Below, piece after piece: positions 7,988 to 13,720 of a stretch of DNA of 22,037 nucleotides. Under the pieces are notes generated by a model. The model was not told the origin of the DNA. It did no database searches and was given only the letters and a program-made list of their open reading frames with translations. The first letter of the stretch is position 1; every line of letters starts with the position of its first letter. The stretch covers positions 1 to 22,037 of the forward strand of contig CAMOVA010000009.1 of the NCBI GenBank assembly GCA_946626905.1, given 5' to 3'. The translations under genes and the position numbers were made by a program. The DNA is from an uncultured Bacillota bacterium. GTDB taxonomy: Bacteria; Bacillota_I; Bacilli_A; RF39; UBA660.

Positions 7988-8222
7988 ATACATTATTTGA
8001 CTTTTTAATGCGCATCTCAAGCGCCCATGAACGAAATAAGATTAGTAATACCGTTCCAAGAATTAAAAACACTAATATTTGTATTATATAATTTTTAACA
8101 ATTAATGATAATACAAGAGATATTAAAGCACTTATTGCAAACCATATTGTCAGCAAATTAGACGAAATTGTTTCTACGATTATTAATAATAAAATAACAA
8201 CTAACCATATATAAAATAACAT
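7986..8222 (-). CDS. NfeD-like membrane protein lacking the OB domain
   Basis: A 78-residue protein, almost entirely hydrophobic, with three predicted spans (about 3-20, 23-42, 45-63), ending SWALEMRIKKSNNV. The spacing and the WFAISALISLVLSL and FLILGTVLLILFRSWAL segments match the membrane part of short NfeD proteins, which in other bacteria is followed by a soluble OB-fold. Here the protein stops exactly where that domain should begin, and a terminator hairpin follows, so the OB domain is absent rather than frameshifted. NfeD partners are SPFH/flotillin proteins; none is in the window. Its start codon overlaps the stop of the gene before it (TAATG), implying translational coupling. Confidence 0.65.
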   Translation of the reverse strand: MLFYIWLVVILLLIIVETISSNLLTIWFAISALISLVLSLIVKNYIIQILVFLILGTVLLILFRSWALEMRIKKSNNV

Positions 8223-8446
8223 TATTTATCACTATTATATTCTTTAAATTCGGTTCCTTCTAATTCTGGCTTAATTGCAATTATAGTTTCTTTTGGAATT
8301 AGTCCTTTTTTAGTAATGTTAAATTTTTGTAACTTTTCTAATATTTCATCTTCTACAATTACTTTAGTTTGTAATTTAACATTTTCATTATCTATACAAA
8401 ATTTTTCTATATTATTTATAGGTTTGATAGTTACTAAAACACTCAT
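8222..8446 (-). CDS. Unknown small protein
   Basis: A 74-residue protein that I do not recognise. It has a beta-rich start (MSVLVTIKPI), one cysteine (IEKFCIDN) and a helical middle (DEILEKLQKFNITKKG). It looks soluble and has no signal peptide. The ATG at 8446 is chosen because AAGGAGG lies just upstream, overlapping the end of the preceding gene; an upstream in-frame codon at 8464 lacks this. It is tightly packed between the DUF1292-like gene (1-base gap) and the NfeD-like gene (overlapping), so the three form one translational unit. Confidence 0.75.
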   Translation of the reverse strand: MSVLVTIKPINNIEKFCIDNENVKLQTKVIVEDEILEKLQKFNITKKGLIPKETIIAIKPELEGTEFKEYNSDK

Positions 8447-8447
8447 A

Positions 8448-8690
8448 TTAATCCTCCTTAACAATTTGAGCCATAACTTTTTTTACGAAAGTCCACTCTG
8501 CATCATTATCGATATTTTTTATATAATAAATACCATCTTTATCATATACATTACCAATATTTATTATAGATTCATTTGGTAGTGTATATATAATATACTT
8601 CTCTTCTATTTCAGGGACTTCAAAACATAAAATAAGTTTTGCATCAAATATGTCTCCATTAATATTTTGTATAGTTACAACTCTTTCCAT
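8448..8690 (-). CDS. DUF1292-like small acidic protein
   Basis: An 80-residue protein resembling the DUF1292 (YrzB-type) family. It has the layout G-D-x-F-x-A-x-L-I-L-C-F-E-V, then KYIIYTL, a divergent middle, then YYIKNIDNDAEWTFVKKV close to the end. DUF1292 proteins are short, acidic, soluble Firmicutes proteins of unknown function, often near Holliday-junction resolvase genes. That context is absent here. AGGTGAT precedes the ATG. It is the first gene of the trio that ends with the NfeD-like gene. Confidence 0.7.
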   Translation of the reverse strand: MERVVTIQNINGDIFDAKLILCFEVPEIEEKYIIYTLPNESIINIGNVYDKDGIYYIKNIDNDAEWTFVKKVMAQIVKED

Positions 8691-8709
8691 ATCATCACCT
8701 ACTATAATA

Positions 8710-8738
8710 ATTATAACAAAGCATATATTTTTTGTCTA
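8710..8738 (-). promoter_or_regulatory. Promoter for the DUF1292-unknown-NfeD trio
   Basis: On the minus strand, TAGACA (8733-8738; one mismatch to TTGACA), a 17-base spacer and a perfect TATAAT (8710-8715) give a good sigma-A promoter. The -35 box coincides with the gpmA stop codon. The predicted start near 8703 leaves a leader of about 13 bases. Confidence 0.5.
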
Positions 8739-9419
8739 TAAATAATAATGCTTTATTGGATTTAAATCTTTATCAAGTTCATAACAAATCGGTCTTCCTG
8801 TTTCTATTTCTAAATTCATTATATCTTGATCACTAATATTATCTAAATACTTCATTAATGCACGTAAGCTATTTCCATGAGCAACTATTAATACTCTTTT
8901 ATTATTTAATAATTCTTTTTTTATTTCATTTTCATAATAATCAATTACTCTTTTTATTGTATCTAATAAATTTTCTGCTAGTGGAACATCAACACCTTGA
9001 TATCTTATATCACCTTTAGGATTTCTTTCATCATTTTCATCTAATTTTGGTGGAGTAACATCTACACTTCTTCTCCAAAGTCTTACTTGTTCATCACCAT
9101 ATTTTAAAGCAGTTTCTCCTTTATTTAAACCTTGTAAAGCACCATAATGTCTTTCATTTAACTTCCATGACTTAACAACTGGTATATCTTTTAAATTCAT
9201 TTCATCCAAAATAATATCTAAAGTTCTTGTAGCTCTAACTAATACAGAAGTAAAAGCAATATCAAAAGTAAAGTTATTTTCTTTTAATATTTTACCTGCT
9301 TCATGAGCTTCTTTAATACCATTTTCTGATAAATCAATATCTGTCCACCCAGTAAATCTATTTTCCAAATTCCATAAACTTTGTCCATGACGAACTAAAA
9401 TTAATTTTATATTTTCCAT
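8736..9419 (-). CDS. gpmA: 2,3-bisphosphoglycerate-dependent phosphoglycerate mutase
   Basis: Interconverts 3- and 2-phosphoglycerate in glycolysis through a phosphohistidine. The 227-residue protein is full length. It has the RHG motif with nucleophile H11 (LVRHGQSLWN), R62, LNERHYGALQG with E89, LWRRSVDVTPP, and VAHGNSLR with H181, all in their usual places. The start is preceded by AGGTAGG and an extended -10 element. It stands as a single-gene unit between terminators and promoters. Confidence 0.96.
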   Translation of the reverse strand: MENIKLILVRHGQSLWNLENRFTGWTDIDLSENGIKEAHEAGKILKENNFTFDIAFTSVLVRATRTLDIILDEMNLKDIPVVKSWKLNERHYGALQGLNKGETALKYGDEQVRLWRRSVDVTPPKLDENDERNPKGDIRYQGVDVPLAENLLDTIKRVIDYYENEIKKELLNNKRVLIVAHGNSLRALMKYLDNISDQDIMNLEIETGRPICYELDKDLNPIKHYYL

Positions 9420-9439
9420 ATAATTACCTACCTGTTACA

Positions 9440-9448
9440 ATTATATCA
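9440..9448 (-). promoter_or_regulatory. Extended -10 promoter for gpmA
   Basis: TGATATAAT on the minus strand (TATAAT at 9440-9445, TG at 9447-9448) lies about 12 bases before the ribosome site of gpmA and right after the preceding terminator. No good -35 is seen. Confidence 0.5.
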
Positions 9449-9456
9449 TTATGAGC

Positions 9457-9485
9457 AAAAAAATAAAAGAGGTTTCCCTCTTTTA
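9457..9485 (-). terminator. Intrinsic terminator after the tiny membrane protein genes
   Basis: A 9-bp stem TAAAAGAGG/CCTCTTTTA (9464-9472 with 9477-9485) with loop TTTC. On the minus strand it is followed by seven Ts (9457-9463). It overlaps the stop codon of the 37-residue gene. Confidence 0.75.
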
Positions 9486-9596
9486 ACAAACAAAGCTTGA
9501 TCCTAAAATAATAGCAAGTAAAATATATAATACAATTAAAATTATATATCCACTTCCTCTATTAGAACAAGTGTTACATTCATTTTGACAAGACAT
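9483..9596 (-). CDS. Tiny YjcZ-like membrane protein, Cys-containing
   Basis: A 37-residue frame (MSCQNECNTCSNRGSGYIIL onward, ending GSSFVC) preceded by GGAGG at proper spacing. Residues 16-33 form one hydrophobic span of the G-x-I-I-L-I-V-L-Y-I-L-L-A-I-I-L-G type seen in the tiny transmembrane (YjcZ) family of Bacillus. The N-terminus carries three cysteines (C3, C7, C10) and a fourth ends the chain, which is not typical of YjcZ. In Bacillus such proteins are linked to sporulation; here the function is unknown. It lies directly behind a second tiny membrane protein gene, and a good terminator follows. Confidence 0.7.
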   Translation of the reverse strand: MSCQNECNTCSNRGSGYIILIVLYILLAIILGSSFVC

Positions 9597-9616
9597 AATT
9601 TTAACCTCCTAACCTA

Positions 9617-9700
9617 CTAAATGTAAGCTCCTAGTATGATAATTAAAAGAATAAATAAAACTAAAACAATAGCTGCTCCTGATACACCTGAATTACACAT
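9617..9700 (-). CDS. Tiny YjcZ-family membrane protein
   Basis: A 27-residue frame beginning MCNSGVSGAAIVLVLF and ending in LIIILGAYI, preceded by AGGAGG with 7-base spacing. It matches the tiny transmembrane YjcZ family almost end to end: a short Gly/Ser lead-in, one helix, and a G-A-x-I ending. YjcZ-like genes in Bacillus are annotated as sporulation proteins of unknown mechanism. It is followed 20 bases later by a related 37-residue gene. The ribosome site and family-like sequence make this credible despite its size. Confidence 0.75.
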   Translation of the reverse strand: MCNSGVSGAAIVLVLFILLIIILGAYI

Positions 9701-9770
9701 ATAACATTCCTCCTTTTTTTATCTTTTCACAATATTTTATGGAAATAATAAATTTATGTGATTACTTTTC

Positions 9771-9799
9771 TTGTAATTTAAGGCTATTTTTGATAAGAT
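9771..9799 (+). promoter_or_regulatory. Promoter for prsA
   Basis: TTGTAA (9771-9776), a 17-base spacer and TAAGAT (9794-9799) precede the prsA ribosome site AAGGAGG (9810-9816), giving a leader of roughly 15 bases. It lies in the divergent region between prsA and the tiny membrane protein genes. Confidence 0.5.
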
Positions 9800-9820
9800 A
9801 TTAATGTACAAGGAGGAAAT

Positions 9821-10783
9821 ATGAAAAAGAAAATATTAATAAGTACATTAGCATTATCACTATTAATTTGTGGTGGATGTAAACAAAAAGTTAAATTAAA
9901 AGATGGTAAAGAAGTTATCGCAAGTGTTAAAGGAAAAGACATTACAGCTGAAGAATTATTTGATAATTTAAAAGAAACATATGGAGCAAATGCTGTTGTT
10001 AATATGGTAGATGATTACATTATTAAAAAAGAAGTTAAAGATTCTAAAGCAGCACAAGAATACGCTAAAGCACAAATTGCTACTATGAAACAACAATATG
10101 AAGCAGCTGGATATACATGGGATGATGTTTTAAGTCAATATGGATACTCTACTGAGGATCAATTAATTAATGAATATGAAAATAATTATAAAAAAAGAAT
10201 TATTGCTAAAAAATATATTAAAAAAGAAGTAACAGATGATGAAATAAATGAATATTATGAAAAAGAAATTTATGGTAATTACACTGTTAAACATATATTA
10301 ATTTCACCTGATGTTAAAGATAGTGCTTCTGATAGCGAAAAAGAAAAAGCTAAAAAAGAAGCTTTAAATAAAGCTAAAGATATTATCAAAAAATTAAATG
10401 ATGGTGAAAAATGGTCTACTTTAGTTAAAAAATATTCAGACGATAAAGGCACTAAAAATAGCGAAGGTTTAGTTGAAAACTTTACTAAAGGTGATATGGT
10501 TGATGAATTCTTTGAAGCAAGTATAAAACTTAAAAATGGTGAATATACTAAAGAACCTGTAGAAAGTAATTATGGATATCATATTATTCTAAAAGTAAGT
10601 AATACTAAAAAACCATCTTTAAAAAATTCTAAAACTAAAATATTAGATGCTATTTCTGAAAACAAATTAAATAATGAAGAAAACCTACTTGAAAAAACAT
10701 GGGTTAACATTAGAAAAGAATATAAATTTAATATAGCTGATTCCACTATTAAAAGTGGTTATGATAAAACAATAAGTGAATAA
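9821..10783 (+). CDS. prsA: PrsA-like foldase lipoprotein (parvulin peptidyl-prolyl isomerase)
   Basis: Extracytoplasmic chaperone/isomerase that folds exported proteins, anchored to the outer face of the membrane. A signal peptide (1-19) ends at a lipobox-like LICGGC with lipidated C20; the cysteine at -3 replaces the usual Leu. A SurA-like N-terminal helical region (about 40-150) precedes a parvulin domain (about 154-260) starting YTVKHILI and ending NYGYHIILKV, with conserved KYSDD and GLVENFTKGDMV segments. A helical tail follows. Strong AAGGAGG precedes the start. It is one of only two plus-strand genes. It may serve the secreted and membrane proteins encoded nearby (inference). Confidence 0.93.
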   Translation: MKKKILISTLALSLLICGGCKQKVKLKDGKEVIASVKGKDITAEELFDNLKETYGANAVVNMVDDYIIKKEVKDSKAAQEYAKAQIATMKQQYEAAGYTWDDVLSQYGYSTEDQLINEYENNYKKRIIAKKYIKKEVTDDEINEYYEKEIYGNYTVKHILISPDVKDSASDSEKEKAKKEALNKAKDIIKKLNDGEKWSTLVKKYSDDKGTKNSEGLVENFTKGDMVDEFFEASIKLKNGEYTKEPVESNYGYHIILKVSNTKKPSLKNSKTKILDAISENKLNNEENLLEKTWVNIRKEYKFNIADSTIKSGYDKTISE

Positions 10784-10805
10784 AAAAAGGCAATGCCTTT
10801 TTTTT
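10782..10805. terminator. Bidirectional terminator between prsA and the NodB-fold gene
   Basis: A run of seven A, then GGC, a 3-base loop, GCC and eight T (10798-10805). The hairpin with its A/T flanks can end transcription from both sides and overlaps the stop codons of both convergent genes. Confidence 0.8.
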
Positions 10806-11616
10806 ATTCTGCAATCATTTTATTTATAGTAATTAACCTATACCCTTTACTATTTATATAAGTTATAATGCTTGGCAATTCATAGATTAATTGATCACTT
10901 ATATTTAATACTATTAAAGAACCTCTAGAAAGTATTTTTTTGACATTCTGATAATAATTTCTAGTTATAATATTATTCACTAAAATTGTATAATTATTAT
11001 TTTTTTTACAAGACTGCAACAAATTAATATTTTCTTTATTTGTATAACAATAATTATATTTTTGTTTAGCTATTCTTTTTATAACTGAATTGTTAAATTC
11101 ACTATTATTTAATACACCTACACTATAATCATAATTAACTAAATCAACTACTCTATCAGAATTATTATAAATCCAATCATCATCAAATATAAATGATGCC
11201 TTAACATTCTTCATTTTTAAAATATTAATTACATTATCTATTTCATTATTATTTTTTACAATAAAAATTAATGAGACAAATTCGTTACTCTTATTACCAG
11301 ATATAATGAATTTATCCTTTGTACTAATACTTATTTTAGGTTTTAAATTTTTAAAAACTAATAATCCTGAATTATATTTTCCATATTTTTTCATTTTATT
11401 ATAACTTCTATTAACATCTATTTCTTTACCACAAATACCAGGTATTATTTTATTATCATAAACTTCAGCATTTATAGGTTCTACTCTTTTATTTTCATTT
11501 TTTATCTTAATCATTATGTCATCATAGTCTTTAACTATTGTAATAGTTTTTTCAGTATAAAAAAAACTTATTGACATTATTATTAACAATAATATAATTT
11601 GTAGTGTTTTATTCAT
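10804..11616 (-). CDS. NodB-fold polysaccharide deacetylase homolog, catalytically degenerate
   Basis: A 270-residue protein with an N-terminal membrane anchor or uncleaved signal (about 5-20) and an outward domain. From about 113 the layout follows the NodB deacetylase fold: FVSLIFIV strand, helix, NVKASFIFDDDWIYNNSDRV (the usual V-K-A-T-F-F-x-x-G-x-W), then YDYSVGVLNN, NNYTILV, SRGSLIVLNIS (usual P-G-S-I-I-L-L-H) and SKGYRLITINKMI. The metal and catalytic residues are gone: no TFDD (LIFIV instead), no H-x3-H after GVLNN, and no RPPxG motif. It may act as a binding protein or structural part of a wall enzyme complex. An upstream domain (about 47-100, YDNKIIPGICGKEID) is of unknown type. Family by fold pattern; function not assigned. 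Confidence 0.6.
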   Translation of the reverse strand: MNKTLQIILLLIIMSISFFYTEKTITIVKDYDDIMIKIKNENKRVEPINAEVYDNKIIPGICGKEIDVNRSYNKMKKYGKYNSGLLVFKNLKPKISISTKDKFIISGNKSNEFVSLIFIVKNNNEIDNVINILKMKNVKASFIFDDDWIYNNSDRVVDLVNYDYSVGVLNNSEFNNSVIKRIAKQKYNYCYTNKENINLLQSCKKNNNYTILVNNIITRNYYQNVKKILSRGSLIVLNISDQLIYELPSIITYINSKGYRLITINKMIAE

Positions 11617-11682
11617 ACTACATTATATGACATAAATATAACATTTTTCAATTTTTTCATATAATATTTTAGGAGGTAAATC

Positions 11683-11862
11683 ATGTATATAAATTATAGA
11701 AATAATAATGATAGATTTATAGGTGGTGGATTTTTAGGACCATTTATATTAGGAGGATTAACTGGTGGTTTATTAGCACCTGCTTTCTATCAAAGACCAT
11801 ATTATAATAACTATTATTATCCATATCCTGTAAATTATTATTATGGAGGATATTATAGATAA
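11683..11862 (+). CDS. Small Gly/Tyr-rich protein
   Basis: A 59-residue frame with a perfect AGGAGG (11671-11676) six bases before the ATG. It starts MYINYRNNNDRFIGGGFLGP, has a hydrophobic glycine-rich middle (FILGGLTGGLLAPAF, about 21-35) and a C-terminal half made mostly of Tyr, Asn and Pro. About a third of the residues are tyrosine or glycine. Similar small Gly/Tyr-rich proteins in Firmicutes are often spore or envelope associated, but I cannot place this one in a family. It is monocistronic, convergent with prsW, and ends at a bidirectional terminator. Confidence 0.7.
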   Translation: MYINYRNNNDRFIGGGFLGPFILGGLTGGLLAPAFYQRPYYNNYYYPYPVNYYYGGYYR

Positions 11863-11889
11863 AAAAAACATCAATTATGATGTTTTTTT
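11862..11889. terminator. Bidirectional terminator between the Gly/Tyr-rich gene and prsW
   Basis: A 12-bp stem (11862-11873 with 11878-11889) whose core is ACATCA/TGATGT, flanked by A and T runs, with loop ATTA. It serves both convergent genes and overlaps both stop codons. Confidence 0.8.
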
Positions 11890-12604
11890 AATCCCATGTT
11901 AAACTCAAATTTTTAGTTTTATTTATTTTATATAAAGCATTAACTAATAAATATATATAAAATACAATATAAATAATATTAATATACTTATTATTAAAAG
12001 CTAAAATAAAATCAAATAAACCATGATATACTATTGCGAAAAATAAACTACAATATATTTCTTTAGTACATCTATTATTATATCCCATTGTTTTATAGTA
12101 TTTTGCAAAACCAAAATAATAACCCATGATTACAGCAAATGCTGCATGTCCTGGTATTGTAAAAAAAGAACGCATAAATAATACTGTAATATCAGAATTC
12201 CATAAATAGAAAAAGTTTTCAATTAATGCAAATCCTAATGAAACACATACTGCATAAACAATAGCATCAAATATATAATTAAATTCTTTTCTTTTCCAAA
12301 CAATTATATAAAGTATTATCCATTTACACAATTCTTCAATAAGACCTATTTCTCCAAAACTTATCAAAAAAGTTTTATATAATTCCGTTTTAGAACTTGC
12401 TTCTACTAAAAAAGGAATATAGTGTTGATAAATTAAAGCCAATATTTTTGTAACAAATAAAGCTATACATCCACCTATAAAAGTTAATACTAATAACTTC
12501 ATAGGTTCCTTCTCTATTTTATCTTGTTCATATATACTATCCACTAATAAATATATTGGAATTATTGAAATTAATATAAATAACACATATACTACTATAT
12601 TCAT
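11888..12604 (-). CDS. prsW: PrsW-family intramembrane metalloprotease
   Basis: A polytopic membrane protein of 238 residues with about seven or eight spans. It carries all the PrsW signatures: IEELCKW (E90, E91, K94), FDAIVYAVCVSLGFALIEN (with E129, N130), PGHAAFAVIMGYYFG (H153) and a final YHGLFDF (H194). In Bacillus, PrsW makes the site-1 cut in the anti-sigma factor RsiW; homologs elsewhere process other membrane substrates. No sigma/anti-sigma pair is present here, so the substrate is unknown. GAGGTGGG precedes the ATG. It follows the amidoligase gene on the same strand, separated by a probable terminator. Confidence 0.88.
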   Translation of the reverse strand: MNIVVYVLFILISIIPIYLLVDSIYEQDKIEKEPMKLLVLTFIGGCIALFVTKILALIYQHYIPFLVEASSKTELYKTFLISFGEIGLIEELCKWIILYIIVWKRKEFNYIFDAIVYAVCVSLGFALIENFFYLWNSDITVLFMRSFFTIPGHAAFAVIMGYYFGFAKYYKTMGYNNRCTKEIYCSLFFAIVYHGLFDFILAFNNKYINIIYIVFYIYLLVNALYKINKTKNLSLTWD

Positions 12605-12647
12605 TAGCCCACCTCTATTTTATACAACATAATTATAACATAATTAC

Positions 12648-12676
12648 AAAAAAAAAGCAGTTAAACTTCTTTTTTT
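12648..12676 (-). terminator. Probable terminator after the amidoligase gene
   Basis: A stem formed by an A run plus GCAG and CTTC plus a T run (about 12650-12660 with 12666-12676), with one mismatch and a 5-base loop. On the minus strand it ends in nine Ts. It overlaps the amidoligase stop codon. Confidence 0.45.
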
Positions 12677-13650
12677 GTAAAACTTTTTCCTTTAACCAAA
12701 ATATTATTATTGGTTTGGAAATTTTTTAGATATTGTCTTAAAAAATAAAGCTTATCTAAATTATTATTATAAAGCATATCACATAAATCTAAAGCTCTTT
12801 GCATATATATTTTATTATAATTATTTAAATTATATTCTTTTAAATTTAGTCTATCACTCATTATTTTTTCTTTATCAAAATCTTCACTTTTTGAGTATTC
12901 TATCATTTTAGAAAAAAAGTTAATATTATTTTGCCAAATAACAGGATCCAAGGTACCATTTGGAGATCTAAATTCAATTGTATTTTTCTTTACTTTACGA
13001 TTTAAATTATGTACGTTATGAAAATTTATTCCTTGATACTTATCAACATCTAATATTTTAACTATTTCATTTGCTGTAAGATTCTTTTTAAAATAAGCTC
13101 TATCCTTTGCGAATAACCTTGCAACAGGATAAGCATATTTACCAATACTAATTCTTGGAGTAAGATATTCACCATAACCAAAACGATAAATAATATTTTC
13201 ATAAGTTATCCATAAATTAAATAAGTTCATCCAATATTCAGGATTATCTCCAATTATATGTCCACCTAAATGAACATGACCTCCACAATGTAAATCTATT
13301 TGTGAATTTTTTTCTAAAAGATTACAAACTTTTTTTATTTCTTGCCAAGATTCTTTTTTATCAGTTAATATACCGGATGAAAGTTCAATACCTTTAGTTA
13401 AGGAGAAATCATGGTGAGCACACCACTTAAGTGACTCTTTTCTTAATGTACGTTTAATTTTTCTTTTATTTGCTTTTTCTACTTCTATTTCTATTCCAAA
13501 AGTAGTATCACTATTTAAATTAATACTTTCTCTTAATGATAAAGGATACTCATTTAAATAATGCATAAGCTTAAGTAATTTTAATTTATTTAACTTTGAT
13601 AACTTATCATTATCATTTGGATTTATATAATCAAAAATACTATTTTCCAT
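12661..13650 (-). CDS. Amidoligase-family enzyme (COOH-NH2 ligase), orphan
   Basis: A 329-residue soluble protein with the signature blocks of the amidoligase (Amidoligase_2) family, a branch of the glutamine-synthetase-like carboxylate-amine ligases. These are TFGIEIEVE (50-58), DFSLTKGIELSSGILTD (81-97), a tryptophan-containing helix, DLHCGGHVHLGG (119-130), and TIEFRSPNGTLDP (224-236). Acidic and His residues in these blocks would bind Mg-ATP and the substrates. The family is predicted to form amide or isopeptide bonds on peptides or proteins, and few members are characterised. The usual partners (glutamine amidotransferase, AIG2-like cyclotransferase) are not adjacent; neighbours are prsW and ileS. 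AGGAGGTG precedes the ATG. Confidence 0.8.
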   Translation of the reverse strand: MENSIFDYINPNDNDKLSKLNKLKLLKLMHYLNEYPLSLRESINLNSDTTFGIEIEVEKANKRKIKRTLRKESLKWCAHHDFSLTKGIELSSGILTDKKESWQEIKKVCNLLEKNSQIDLHCGGHVHLGGHIIGDNPEYWMNLFNLWITYENIIYRFGYGEYLTPRISIGKYAYPVARLFAKDRAYFKKNLTANEIVKILDVDKYQGINFHNVHNLNRKVKKNTIEFRSPNGTLDPVIWQNNINFFSKMIEYSKSEDFDKEKIMSDRLNLKEYNLNNYNKIYMQRALDLCDMLYNNNLDKLYFLRQYLKNFQTNNNILVKGKSFTKKEV

Positions 13651-13674
13651 GATTCACCTCCTTTTGTGACAAAT

Positions 13675-13680
13675 ATTATA
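13675..13680 (-). promoter_or_regulatory. Candidate -10 box for the amidoligase gene
   Basis: A perfect TATAAT on the minus strand lies about 13 bases before the AGGAGGTG site and just downstream of the ileS terminator. No convincing -35 sequence is present. Confidence 0.35.
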
Positions 13681-13693
13681 CAATAAATTGCAT

Positions 13694-13720
13694 AAAAAAG
13701 AAAGAAATTAATTTCTTTCT
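13694..13720 (-). terminator. Intrinsic terminator after ileS
   Basis: A palindromic stem AGAAAGAAAT/ATTTCTTTCT (13699-13708 with 13711-13720) overlaps the ileS stop codon. On the minus strand it is followed by a T run (13694-13699). Confidence 0.65.

Noticed and set aside
8316..8582. Plus-strand hydrophobic frame of 88 codons opposite the DUF1292-like and unknown genes
   Set aside because: The hydrophobicity follows from the antisense of acidic, AT-rich genes; the minus-strand genes have good ribosome sites and tight coupling.
8703..8755. Hairpin AAAGCAT/ATGCTTT as a gpmA terminator
   Set aside because: The loop is about 24 bases and the stem is short and AT-rich, with no proper T run; the segment is better explained as the promoter of the next unit.
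11660..11665. TATAAT just before the Gly/Tyr-rich gene as its promoter
   Set aside because: The start point would fall at or inside the AGGAGG site, and there is no -35 match; not strong enough to list.
12632..12637. TATAAT upstream of prsW
   Set aside because: No acceptable -35 at the right spacing; one of many TATAAT matches expected in such AT-rich DNA.
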